64,000 nucleotides of DNA from Haloferax gibbonsii ATCC 33959 (lineage in GTDB: Archaea; Halobacteriota; Halobacteria; Halobacteriales; Haloferacaceae), in contig NZ_AOLJ01000028.1 in the NCBI RefSeq assembly GCF_000336775.1, forward strand, positions 62,001 to 126,000, read 5' to 3'. A program made the position numbers and the translations under genes. Shown one piece after another: positions 9,494-17,861 of this stretch (within the stretch, counting starts at the first letter, position 1; every line of letters starts with the position of its first letter). The notes beneath the pieces were generated by a model, which made no database searches, was not told where the DNA came from, and worked only from the letters and a program-made list of their open reading frames with translations.

Positions 9494-9991
9494 CTATCCC
9501 GAAATTTCCTCGGCGGCGAACGCCTCACGGAGCCGGTCTTCGTCCTCGGGCGAGAGGTTCGTCTCGATGATCTCGAACTTGTCGTCGGACAGTTCCGCTC
9601 TGATTCGCTCCATCTGTGCGCCGCGGGACAGGAGGAACAGCGCGGAGTCGCCGGGTTCGACCGTGTTGGCGACCTCTTTGATGAACGCGTCGTCGATACC
9701 GATATCGGTGAACTTCCCGCTGAGCGCGCCCGTCACCGCCCCGACCGCCATTCCGAGCCAGGGCATCCAGAAGATGACGCCGATGAGGAGGCCCCAGAAC
9801 GACCCGCCGAGCGCGCCCACGCCGACGAGGCTCTGGGCCTGTTTGACTTTCACCTGACCGTTCTCTTTTCGAACCGCGATAGCGGCGTCTTCTATCGTAA
9901 TCAGTTCGCGCCGCTGGAGTTGGTACAGCTTCTCCCGCATGTTCTCCGCCCCGTCCATCGTATCGAACGCGAGTACTACTAGTGAACTCAT
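9494..9991 (-). CDS. DUF1269 family membrane-associated protein
   Basis: The protein has 165 residues. It starts with a ferredoxin-like strand-helix pattern (SLVVLAFDTMDGAENM), has a glycine-rich hydrophobic hairpin in the middle (GALGGSFWGLLIGVIFW and GMAVGAVTGALSGKFTDIGI), and ends with an acidic C-terminal domain containing EPGDSALFLL. This order matches the DUF1269 family of Bacteria and Archaea, whose function is unknown and whose members are often linked to stress genes. It stands alone between a long gap and the AI-2E family gene. Confidence 0.88.
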   Translation of the reverse strand: MSSLVVLAFDTMDGAENMREKLYQLQRRELITIEDAAIAVRKENGQVKVKQAQSLVGVGALGGSFWGLLIGVIFWMPWLGMAVGAVTGALSGKFTDIGIDDAFIKEVANTVEPGDSALFLLSRGAQMERIRAELSDDKFEIIETNLSPEDEDRLREAFAAEEISG

Positions 9992-10182
9992 CTATTCAAC
10001 CCGGCTACACGTAAGCAGGAAAGCATAATAAACTGCATTTGTCGGGTCGCTGAGAGTCTCACGGACAGGAATTTGCTGGAGAATCGTGAGAACGAAACGG
10101 AGTAGAAACCCCGTGCAGAGAGGGATGGGCCCGCGCCAGCCGCCGTGGACACCAACCCCGTCAACTAGCCGCTCCCCAGTTC

Positions 10183-11511
10183 TCATTCGTCCACAGTCGG
10201 TCCGTCGCTCTCGACGGGGGCCGAAAGCGACTGGGTGCCTTCAGTCATCGAAATATCGGCGTCCCGAATTTTCGAGGGCGGCTTCGACGGTGTCTGCGCG
10301 CCCTCGGCTTGTCCGAGGCTGTCGGCGTCCACTCCCGACGGGTCGAGGAGCCAGGGGAAGAGTATCCGACCGAACTCGAACACCGCGACGAACAGGAGCG
10401 GTGCCAAGAAGATGCCGTACCAACCGAAGAGAAGCGGTCCGATGGTGTACGCGAGCATCACTGCGCCGACGTGGAGCGTCCGGCCGCTGACGTACGGACG
10501 GAGGAGTTGGTCGGGGACGTAGTCCACGATGACAAAGGAGACGGCGAAGAACGCGATGGGAAACCAGACGACGTCCGGGTCGAGCCAGAGTGCCCGTCCG
10601 AGGAGGTACGCGCCGACCGGCCACGTGACGAGCTTGATTCCGACGACCGGAATAAGGCTCGCCGCGCCCACGAGGAGGCCGAGGAACGCCGCCTCCGGGA
10701 TTCGAGTGGCCGCGGGCGCGAAGACGTTGAGCAGGGAGTACGTCGTCGAGGCGAGCACTCCCGTAAGAAGCGCGTTCAGGATGTTTCCGAAGTAGACGTT
10801 GTGAAGGTCCCTGTCGACCCGAACGAAGTAGGCGTCCAGGTGGCCGTCCTCCTCAACGAACGTGTTTCGAGCCCACCGAGCGACGCGGTAGTCGTCCCTG
10901 AGCAGGTAGAAGACGATGATGAGGACGACGAACGCGTGGATACCCACGTTGACGGCGACACCGACCCAGCCAAGTATCGACCCGACGACGTCCCCGGCGA
11001 AGCTTCCGAAGTCGACGTCGGCGAGCCGACTCGGGTCTCTGATGACCGCCTCGGTGAACGCCCCCAGTTGGCTCAGCAGGGACGTGAGGTCGAGGTACGG
11101 CTGGACGAACGCCTCGACGTTTCCGAAGACGTCCGATTCGAGCAGGTCGTTCACCGACGTGACGAGGATGGTGAACGTCCAGCCGACAACGAACAGGAGC
11201 GGCAGCGCGACCGCGGTGAGCGTGAGAGCGACCGACACTGTGCGCGACTCGAACCGACCGTCGATGCGGCGTAGCACCGGGCGCGTCACGTAGTAGACAA
11301 ACAGCCCCAAGACCACGCTGCCCACGTACCGCCACGCCACGTAAAGGAGACCGGTCACGGCGACGACGGTGATGAACCAGAGCGCCGCACGCTCGCGGTC
11401 GACCGCGGGCCACTCGACAGTCACGCTATCGATGGTCACGTTGATTCGCCCGAGTCGATTCGTATCGGGGGTATCGGACGCCGGTGAACTGGGACTGGAT
11501 TCTTCGGCCAT
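10183..11511 (-). CDS. AI-2E family transporter (PerM/TqsA-type membrane protein)
   Basis: The protein has 442 residues. After about 45 polar residues there are roughly eight transmembrane helices in the arrangement typical of the AI-2E exporter (PerM) family: two at the N-terminus, a central soluble segment rich in amphipathic helices, then a C-terminal bundle containing FLGLLVGAASLIPVVG and the conserved VDYVPDQLLRPYV region. Bacterial relatives have been linked to autoinducer-2 export or to Na+/H+ antiport; a halophile homologue could act in ion homeostasis. The acidic C-terminal tail of about 60 residues is cytoplasmic. The start at ATG 11511 is the first in frame before helix 1. Confidence 0.9.
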   Translation of the reverse strand: MAEESSPSSPASDTPDTNRLGRINVTIDSVTVEWPAVDRERAALWFITVVAVTGLLYVAWRYVGSVVLGLFVYYVTRPVLRRIDGRFESRTVSVALTLTAVALPLLFVVGWTFTILVTSVNDLLESDVFGNVEAFVQPYLDLTSLLSQLGAFTEAVIRDPSRLADVDFGSFAGDVVGSILGWVGVAVNVGIHAFVVLIIVFYLLRDDYRVARWARNTFVEEDGHLDAYFVRVDRDLHNVYFGNILNALLTGVLASTTYSLLNVFAPAATRIPEAAFLGLLVGAASLIPVVGIKLVTWPVGAYLLGRALWLDPDVVWFPIAFFAVSFVIVDYVPDQLLRPYVSGRTLHVGAVMLAYTIGPLLFGWYGIFLAPLLFVAVFEFGRILFPWLLDPSGVDADSLGQAEGAQTPSKPPSKIRDADISMTEGTQSLSAPVESDGPTVDE

Positions 11512-11753
11512 GGGACAGGTGTGAGACGGCAGTAACGGACGGTGTCGAGGACGCTGCGCGTGTCTCGCCTACGCGTGGGAGAATGCGAGGAGGTCAAATA
11601 GCTCTTTCTCGCGCCGTCTCTCGGCGACCTCCACGTCACCGGCGGCTGGCTGCCGCGGTTGAAGCGCCCGAATAGTCGGTCGGGGGCGACCCACGTCGCT
11701 ATACTCGCCGCCCGCCAATCGTCCGAGCGCGGGCGACTGCGACGGAGCGAAAC

Positions 11754-11924
11754 GAGTACGGGGAGTTCGTCAAGTGGTGCGCCGAACGAGTCGCGGACGC
11801 CGGTGTCGAAGGCGGGCTACTCCGACTGGGCGGCCGGCGAGTCAGTCCCGCCGAACGGGCGTTCATCGACGCTATCGGAGAGTCGCTCTCCGTCGACGAC
11901 GCGTCGAGCGAGACAATCGAGTAA
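11754..11924 (+). pseudogene. Possible remnant of a haloarchaeal coding sequence (no start codon)
   Basis: The frame ending at TAA 11922-11924 translates, from about 11754, into 56 residues with normal halophilic composition: it begins NEYGEFVKWCAERVADAG and ends with DDASSETIE. Upstream, the same frame becomes arginine/proline-rich and contains no ATG, so an N-terminal part appears missing. It resembles the C-terminal tail of a lost gene rather than chance sequence. The family is not recognised. Confidence 0.35.
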
Positions 11925-11943
11925 GCTATCCTATCAAAGCACT

Positions 11944-11953
11944 CATATTTTTT
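11944..11953 (+). promoter_or_regulatory. TATA-like promoter of the DUF389 gene
   Basis: CATATTTTTT lies 26-35 nt before ATG 11979 and supports this start over the TTG codon at 11952, which would lie inside the promoter. Confidence 0.55.
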
Positions 11954-11978
11954 GTTCCCTCGTGACGTTGTAGCCCGT

Positions 11979-13349
11979 ATGCGACTCGTTCAGGTGCTGA
12001 TACCACAGGGGAGACGAGAGAGCGTGCTGGAGTCGCTCGACCAACAGGGAGTCGACTACGCCGTCTTCGAAGAAGTCGGACGGGGCGACTTCGAGGCGAT
12101 GGTGCAGTTTCCGGTCCCGCCCAGCGGCGTCGAGACGGTGATGGAAGAACTGACGAACGCGGGCGTCCGAGACGACAGCTACACCATCGTACTCCCCACC
12201 GAGACGGTCGTTTCGCAGCGCATCTCGGCCCTGAAAGAGCGCTTTCCCGGTCTCAGAATCTCCCGCGAGGAGCTTCACGCCCGATCGGAGGACCTCGCGC
12301 CGGCGAATTCGACGTTTTTCAGCTTCTTGATACTCAGCACGATCATCGCCGCGACGGGCCTGCTGCTCGATTCCGCGGCGACGATTATCGGGGCCATGGT
12401 CGTCGCTCCGCTCATGGGACCGGCGGTCTCCGCGTCCGTCGGGGCGGTGCTGGCCGACCGACAGATGGCGTCTCGCGGCGTCGTCCTGCAGGTGTTGGGC
12501 CTCTTGGCGGCCATCGCGACGGCCGCGGTGTTCGGAGTAGTGCTCCAGGAGACGATACTCATCCCGCCGGGGCTCGACATCCAGTCGATTCCGCAGGTCG
12601 CCGAGCGAACCAGCCCGAACGTCCTGTCGCTGTTCCTGGCGTTGGGGTCGGGAATCGCGGGGGCGATAAGCATCATGCGTGGGTCCGGTTCGACCCTCGT
12701 CGGGGTCGCCATCGCCGTCGCGCTCGTCCCGCCGGCGGCGACGTCCGGCTTGGGGCTGGCGTTCGGTCTCCCGGGAGTCGCCGTCGCGGGCGCGGTGCTC
12801 GTCGTCATCAACCTCCTCGCAATCAACCTCTCGGCGCTGATTCTGTTCTACCTGTCGGGGTTCAAGCCGTTCGACACCGACCAACGGGAGCGGGTCAAGG
12901 CGTCTATCGCCTCCCGAATCGCCGTCATCGGGGTGGCTATCGCAGTCCTCTCGCTCGTCCTCGCCGGCGTGACGTACGCGTCGTTCCAGACCGCCTCGTT
13001 CGAGCAACAGACGCAGGTCGAACTCCAGCGACAGTTCGACGAGGCGGACATCGAGGGCGTCGAACTCGTCAGCGTCACGGTGGAGTACGAGCCCGCCGAC
13101 CTGATTCTCGGGAACCAGCCGCGAGTCGACGTGCTGGTCGGGATTCCGCGCGACTTGCAAGCGCCGCCCGACCTCGCACAGCGGTTCGACGACCGACTGA
13201 CCGAACAGTTCGACCGGGACGTGGTCGTCAGAGTCGGCTTCGTCGAGGCGCAGGTCTCCGACGACACGGCGACGAGAGCCTCGGTGAGTGGCTCCGCGTT
13301 CGACCGTACCGCGCGGTTCGACCGCACCACGCGGGGCCGCCATGCGTGA
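11979..13349 (+). CDS. DUF389 / TIGR00341 family membrane protein
   Basis: The protein has 456 residues. The first ~90 residues form a soluble alpha/beta domain (starting MRLVQVLIPQGRRESVLESL). A DUF389 membrane domain follows, with STIIAATGLLLDSAATIIGA and the conserved MVVAPLMGP segment, then several more helices to about residue 340. A C-terminal soluble domain of about 110 residues ends the protein. The biochemical function of the family is unknown. The next gene, a membrane-bound metallophosphoesterase, begins 69 nt downstream on the same strand, and a potassium channel follows, suggesting shared expression. Confidence 0.9.
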   Translation: MRLVQVLIPQGRRESVLESLDQQGVDYAVFEEVGRGDFEAMVQFPVPPSGVETVMEELTNAGVRDDSYTIVLPTETVVSQRISALKERFPGLRISREELHARSEDLAPANSTFFSFLILSTIIAATGLLLDSAATIIGAMVVAPLMGPAVSASVGAVLADRQMASRGVVLQVLGLLAAIATAAVFGVVLQETILIPPGLDIQSIPQVAERTSPNVLSLFLALGSGIAGAISIMRGSGSTLVGVAIAVALVPPAATSGLGLAFGLPGVAVAGAVLVVINLLAINLSALILFYLSGFKPFDTDQRERVKASIASRIAVIGVAIAVLSLVLAGVTYASFQTASFEQQTQVELQRQFDEADIEGVELVSVTVEYEPADLILGNQPRVDVLVGIPRDLQAPPDLAQRFDDRLTEQFDRDVVVRVGFVEAQVSDDTATRASVSGSAFDRTARFDRTTRGRHA

Positions 13350-13418
13350 GCGAGGCGAACCGCGCGGCGTGAGCCGCCGCGGAAGGGTCTCGGCCCGAAA
13401 CGGTCCGGAGGGCCGACC

Positions 13419-14747
13419 GTGACCGACTCGTACTACCTCATCAGCGACCTCCACATCGGCGGCGACGAGCAGCTGGGACGCGTCGATTTCCTCGACGAGC
13501 TACTGTCGTTCCTCCGGACGCTCGAAGCGAGCGACGAGGACGCCGAGCTAATCATCAACGGCGACGCGTTCGGGCTGTGGGAGTTCACCGACGTCGACGG
13601 GCTCGACAAGTTCGACGCGCTCGTCGACCGCTACCCGGAGCTGTTCGAGCAGTTCGAAGCGACCGGCGACCGAATTCCCATCACGCTCATTCCCGGCAAC
13701 CACGACTACGAACTCGCCGCCTACCCCGAGTACGTCGACCGACTGGCCGAGTTCAACGTCACGCTCCGACAGGAGGTCTCGCTCACCCGAAACGTCGGCG
13801 ACCACGTCCTCTACGTCGAACACGGGATGCAACGGGACCCGAACAACCGGATTCCCGACTTCGGAAACCCCTACGCGAACCCGCCGGGGTACTTCGTCAA
13901 CAGACAGCTCACGAGTCGCGCCGGCAGGCTCTCCGAGCGCGGGAAGTTCAACTGGCTCAAGGACATTCAGGCGGTGACGCCGATGACGCAGATTCCGGCG
14001 TGGATGCTGTCCAACTATTTCTATCGGGAGATGAGCCCGTGGCTCAGGTACGTCTCGGCCCCGTTTCTCCTCCTGTTCAACGTCGGGTTCCTCTACGTGC
14101 TCGCGTTCGCGCTCGACGCGACGGGGCTCTGGTCGCTTCCGATGGACCTCATCGAGCGGTTCCTCGGGCTGTTCGGCCCGGTTGGGCTGCTGGTCGACGT
14201 ACTGCTGACCGCGAACCTCGCCGTCACGTTACTGCTGATACTCGTCGCGATACCGCTTTTCGTCTTCGCCAGAGACGTCCGAAAGACGCTCAGACGGTTC
14301 GGCATCGACCAGCCGGACGAACGGGACTCGGCGGACACCTATCTGGAGGGCGCGAGGGCGCTGTTCGCGTCGGATCCGGCAGTCGCCGTGTTCGTCTACG
14401 GGCACACACACCGACCCGCAGTCACCGAAATCGACGGCAGAGTCGTCGTCAACACGGGGACGTGGTTGAAGCGACTGCGACGCGTCGAGTCCGCGTTCGG
14501 CGTCCTCCCCCCGGTCTTCTACTCGTGGTACCAACTCAACTACGTGCGCGTGTCCGCGACGGAAGACGGCGGTGTCGCCGTCGACTACGAACTCGTCGCG
14601 AAGCAAGCGCCGGACGAGGAGACGTGGTTCCAGCGACTCGTCACGCCCGCACCGAAGCGAGACGACGCGATTCCGCCGCGGACCGTCGTCCGACCGACGG
14701 GAGAGCCGAGCGAAGCGGACGCCGAGTCCGACCCGAGCGGACGCTGA
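13419..14747 (+). CDS. Membrane-anchored calcineurin-like metallophosphoesterase
   Basis: The protein has 442 residues from a GTG start. Dinuclear metal motifs are all present: SDLHIGG (D10, H12), INGDAFGLWEF, IPGNHDYE and YGHTHRPAV (about 326-334). Between the third and fourth motif sit two hydrophobic segments (LLLFNVGFLYVLAFAL and TANLAVTLLLILVAIPLFVF) that probably form a membrane hairpin, so the catalytic domain is split by an insertion that tethers it to the membrane. Relatives include UDP-2,3-diacylglucosamine hydrolase-like and nucleotide phosphodiesterases; the substrate is unknown. A 26-codon basic frame (13342-13422) links the stop of the DUF389 gene to this start through overlaps at both ends, possibly by chance. 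Confidence 0.9.
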   Translation: MTDSYYLISDLHIGGDEQLGRVDFLDELLSFLRTLEASDEDAELIINGDAFGLWEFTDVDGLDKFDALVDRYPELFEQFEATGDRIPITLIPGNHDYELAAYPEYVDRLAEFNVTLRQEVSLTRNVGDHVLYVEHGMQRDPNNRIPDFGNPYANPPGYFVNRQLTSRAGRLSERGKFNWLKDIQAVTPMTQIPAWMLSNYFYREMSPWLRYVSAPFLLLFNVGFLYVLAFALDATGLWSLPMDLIERFLGLFGPVGLLVDVLLTANLAVTLLLILVAIPLFVFARDVRKTLRRFGIDQPDERDSADTYLEGARALFASDPAVAVFVYGHTHRPAVTEIDGRVVVNTGTWLKRLRRVESAFGVLPPVFYSWYQLNYVRVSATEDGGVAVDYELVAKQAPDEETWFQRLVTPAPKRDDAIPPRTVVRPTGEPSEADAESDPSGR

Positions 14748-14781
14748 CGGCTCGACTCGACCCGTCGGGTGAGAGGTAACG

Positions 14782-14790
14782 ACATATTGC
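14782..14790 (+). promoter_or_regulatory. TATA-like element before the potassium channel gene
   Basis: ACATATTGC lies 21-29 nt before ATG 14811. The channel may therefore have its own promoter although it follows the phosphoesterase by only 63 nt. Confidence 0.45.
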
Positions 14791-14810
14791 TCGGCGAACA
14801 TAACTGTGGC

Positions 14811-15659
14811 ATGGCACAGATGTCCAGAGACCAAGTGTGGACGGTGGTCGACCCGGAATCGGAAAACCGGTGGGGCGAGCGGTTCAGCCGACTCGTGTTC
14901 CTCTTGGCTTCGGCGAACGTCGTCGCCGTCGTTCTGTCGACCGTGGAGTCGCTTTCGGTACGGTTCGGCGTCTACTTCGACGGCCTGCTCGTCGTCTCCA
15001 TCGCCCTGTTCACGGTCTTGTACGTCGTTCGACTCTGGGCCGCCGGCTCCGACGCCCCCGAGTCTGGTCGGCACAGTCGGGTCGCGTTCGTCCGCGACCC
15101 CATCGCGGTCGTCGACTGCTTCGTCATCGTAACGTTCTGGGTCGGACTCCTCTTCGAGATACGGCTGTTCGAGTCGGGACTGTTCCGCGTCTTCTGGCTG
15201 GCTCGCGTCCTCAATCTCTCGTGGTTCAGGCGCTCGCGGGGGCGGTTCAAGCGGGTCATCGACGCACAGCGCTCCGACCTCGGCGTCGCGTTCAGCGGGG
15301 CCGGAATGCTGGTCCTCGTCTCGTCGACGCTCATGTACTTCGTCGAGGGGAACGTCCAACCGGAGGCGTTCTCGTCGATTCCGGAGACGCTCTGGTGGGG
15401 CGTCGTGACGCTCACCACGGTCGGGTACGGTGACGTGGTTCCCGTGACGCCGCTGGGCCGTCTGCTCGGGGCGGTGACCATGCTGGGCGGCGTCGCCTTC
15501 TTCGCGCTCCCGTCGAGCATCTTGGCCGCGGGATTTTTCGCAGAGCGAACGGGAGAGCGGATGCAACCGGGCGAACGGACACGGCCGGGAGAGGGACCGA
15601 GGTTCGAGTGGTGTCCGTACTGTGGCGAGTCGCTCGACGCGGAATCGTCTCACGGCTGA
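14811..15659 (+). CDS. Voltage-gated-like potassium channel
   Basis: The protein has 282 residues. The selectivity filter TTVGYGDVVPVTPLG is intact (residues about 203-217), between a pore helix (PETLWWGVVTLT) and a final hydrophobic helix. Four earlier transmembrane segments precede it, and the fourth contains spaced arginines (FRVFWLARVLNLSWFRRSR), so the topology is the six-helix voltage-gated type. The C-terminus ends with CPYCGESL, a two-cysteine knuckle that could bind metal with a partner chain. Potassium channels help haloarchaea set internal K+. ATG 14811 is preferred over an in-frame GTG at 14769 because of the promoter element. Confidence 0.92.
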   Translation: MAQMSRDQVWTVVDPESENRWGERFSRLVFLLASANVVAVVLSTVESLSVRFGVYFDGLLVVSIALFTVLYVVRLWAAGSDAPESGRHSRVAFVRDPIAVVDCFVIVTFWVGLLFEIRLFESGLFRVFWLARVLNLSWFRRSRGRFKRVIDAQRSDLGVAFSGAGMLVLVSSTLMYFVEGNVQPEAFSSIPETLWWGVVTLTTVGYGDVVPVTPLGRLLGAVTMLGGVAFFALPSSILAAGFFAERTGERMQPGERTRPGEGPRFEWCPYCGESLDAESSHG

Positions 15660-15705
15660 ACCGAGCCGGCCGGGAGACCAGCGCCGCTCCGGTCTGTCAG
15701 AGAGA

Positions 15706-15712
15706 TTTATTG
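15706..15712 (+). promoter_or_regulatory. TATA-like promoter of the MFS exporter gene
   Basis: TTTATTG is centred 28 nt before ATG 15737, the classic leaderless distance. Confidence 0.65.
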
Positions 15713-15736
15713 AGTGAGGCGTGCTATCGAAGGGCA

Positions 15737-17407
15737 ATGGACGCAGACGCGAACGCTCACGTTCTCGAAGGAGGAGGAGCGGCGGCGACCGGTTCGGCGG
15801 GAGGGTTGGCGTACTGGGGCCCCGCGGTGGCGGTGAGTCTCGCGATGTTCATCGGCGTCATCGATTCGACGCTCATGAACGTCGCGATTCCGTCCATCGT
15901 CGCCGACCTCGACACGACCGTCACGGTCGTACAGGGCGCGATTTCGTTCTACGCGATGGTCATGGCGGCGCTGATTCTTCCCGGCGGCAAGCTGTCGTCG
16001 ATGTACGGGATTCGCCGACTGATGACCGCGACCCTACTCGTGTACGGCGTCGGGACGACGCTGGCGGCGCTGAGTTGGAACGTGGTCGTCCTGTACGTCG
16101 GCTGGTCGGTCATCGAGGGGGCCGCCGCGGCCGTGTTGCTCCCGCTGACGTTCACCGTCCTCCTCGTCAGCTACGAGGGCGCGGACCGGGCGAAAGCCCT
16201 CGGCATCCTCGCCGGGGTGAACGCGGCCGGGGCCGCGTTCGGGCCGCTTTTGGGCGGCGCGGTCACGACGTTCGCCAGCTGGCGATGGGGGTTCGGCGTC
16301 GAGGTACTGATCGTCCTCGTCGCGCTCGCGTTCGTCCGGTATCTCCCCGAGGAGTCCCTGAGCGAGACGCGGACGAAACTGGACGTCGGCGGGACGCTCC
16401 TCTCGGTAGTGGGGACGACCGCTCTCGTCGCCGGCGTGCTGCTGGCCGGGCGGTACGGCTGGATATCGGCCCGCCGGCCGTTCGCCGTCGGCGACGTTCG
16501 ACTGGACCTGTTCGGCGCGTCGCCGACCGTCTGGCTCGTCGGCTTCGGAATCGTCGTGTTCGCGGCCTTCGTCCAGTACGAACGCCGCGTCGAGCGCGAG
16601 GGCGGGTCGCCCCTCGTGCCGGTCCGCCTCCTGTCGAACGGCCCGTTCACGGCCGGCATCGCCACGAACGCCGCGCGGTCGCTGGTCCTCGCGGGATTCA
16701 TCTTCGTCGTTCCGGTCTTCCTCCAGTCCGGGGCCGGCTACACCGCGTTCGAGACCGGGGTGGCGATGCTTCCGTTCTCCGTCGCGACGTTCGTCGCGTC
16801 CATCTTCACGACCGACTGGCGGCGGTTCGTCGCACCGAAACTGCTGATTCAGGGCGGCGTCGTCCTCATGGGACTCGGCGTGCTCGCGCTCGTGTCGCAG
16901 ACGGCGCTGGACGCGACGGTCGCCCAACTGGCGGTGCCGATGGCGCTCGTCGGACTCGGCCTCGGGCTCGTCATGGCACAGCTCATCGACATGACGCTCT
17001 CGTCGGTCGACCAGCGGGACTCGGCGGCGGCGTCCGGCCTCCTGAACGCGACGATGATGCTCGGCTACTCCTTCGGGACCGCTATCGTCGGCACGTACCT
17101 GCTCAGGGGGTTTTACGGCGGCGTCGTCGACGGGGTGTTGACCGCCGCGGGCGCGGGCGTGTCGGCGAGCGACCGAGGGGCGCTCGTCATCGCGCTCGAA
17201 GACGCCGCGGAGACGGCGACCAAAGAGACCCAGCGGGCGGTCCTCGACGGTCTCGCTCCGGCACAGCGGGAACTGCTGGCCGACGTGTTCGACGCCGCGA
17301 TAGTGCAGGCACAGCGGGAGACGCTGCTGCTCCTCGCGCTGTTCGTGTTACTCGTGCTCCTCGTTTCGACGCTCCTCCCGGGCGGTGAGACCGACAGCGG
17401 ACCGTGA
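15737..17407 (+). CDS. MFS drug exporter, EmrB/QacA (DHA2) type
   Basis: The protein has 556 residues with about 14 transmembrane helices, the length and topology of the DHA2 branch. Helix 1 contains MFIGVIDSTLMNVAIPSI, matching motif D1 (LDxTIVNVAL) of multidrug exporters; motif A appears as GGKLSSMYGIRRL and motif C as GVNAAGAAFGPLLGGAV. A long loop near residues 480-520 lies before the last helix. It likely expels drugs or metabolites using the proton or sodium gradient. No local repressor gene is adjacent. It has its own TATA element and reads away from the channel gene upstream. Confidence 0.92.
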   Translation: MDADANAHVLEGGGAAATGSAGGLAYWGPAVAVSLAMFIGVIDSTLMNVAIPSIVADLDTTVTVVQGAISFYAMVMAALILPGGKLSSMYGIRRLMTATLLVYGVGTTLAALSWNVVVLYVGWSVIEGAAAAVLLPLTFTVLLVSYEGADRAKALGILAGVNAAGAAFGPLLGGAVTTFASWRWGFGVEVLIVLVALAFVRYLPEESLSETRTKLDVGGTLLSVVGTTALVAGVLLAGRYGWISARRPFAVGDVRLDLFGASPTVWLVGFGIVVFAAFVQYERRVEREGGSPLVPVRLLSNGPFTAGIATNAARSLVLAGFIFVVPVFLQSGAGYTAFETGVAMLPFSVATFVASIFTTDWRRFVAPKLLIQGGVVLMGLGVLALVSQTALDATVAQLAVPMALVGLGLGLVMAQLIDMTLSSVDQRDSAAASGLLNATMMLGYSFGTAIVGTYLLRGFYGGVVDGVLTAAGAGVSASDRGALVIALEDAAETATKETQRAVLDGLAPAQRELLADVFDAAIVQAQRETLLLLALFVLLVLLVSTLLPGGETDSGP

Positions 17408-17861
17408 GCGCAGCGGCACCGTTCTCCCGAGGGACTGAACGGAATAGACGTCCGCACGGCTCGACTTCAGACGGGGAGCCATCGATGGAACATCCGGCTA
17501 GCTAAAATCTTCAATTTGATAATTTTAATTTCAACAGTAGTGCGTGTTTTCCAAATTACCACTCACTATATGATAGTTCGTATTTCTGGAATGCAAGATA
17601 GAAACCCTGTATTGAAGTAGCAGAGGAAAAAATCGAGTTTCGTCACATATAATAGTGTCTACTATATACATTAGTCATAATTTCTCTTGCTCGTCTGCTG
17701 TAAGATTTACACCGTATATTCCGTTTTTATACGAAATTATTATATCTTCATCCAGACAGTCTGAATCGCCTAATTATCGGTGGTGAAACCGAATTCGGCA
17801 GGGAAATGACATCGAAGGGAACCACAGGGAAGGTTGCGACGGACAGGGAGGCGAACAGCAG
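17408..17861. other. Intergenic region with an AT-rich island
   Basis: About 17500-17770 is strikingly AT-rich for this genome, with runs such as TTTGATAATTTTAATTTC and ATTATTATATCTTC. No coding frame with halophilic composition is visible. It lies before the large surface protein gene and may hold its promoter far upstream (a TTTTTATAC-like box near 17723). The gene start itself has GGGAGG at 17846-17851, a Shine-Dalgarno-like sequence 10 nt before GTG, in keeping with a leadered message. Confidence 0.5.

Noticed and set aside
11943-13454. 503-codon minus-strand frame opposite the DUF389 gene
   Set aside because: Arginine-rich mirror frame; the plus strand has the conserved membrane family and promoter.
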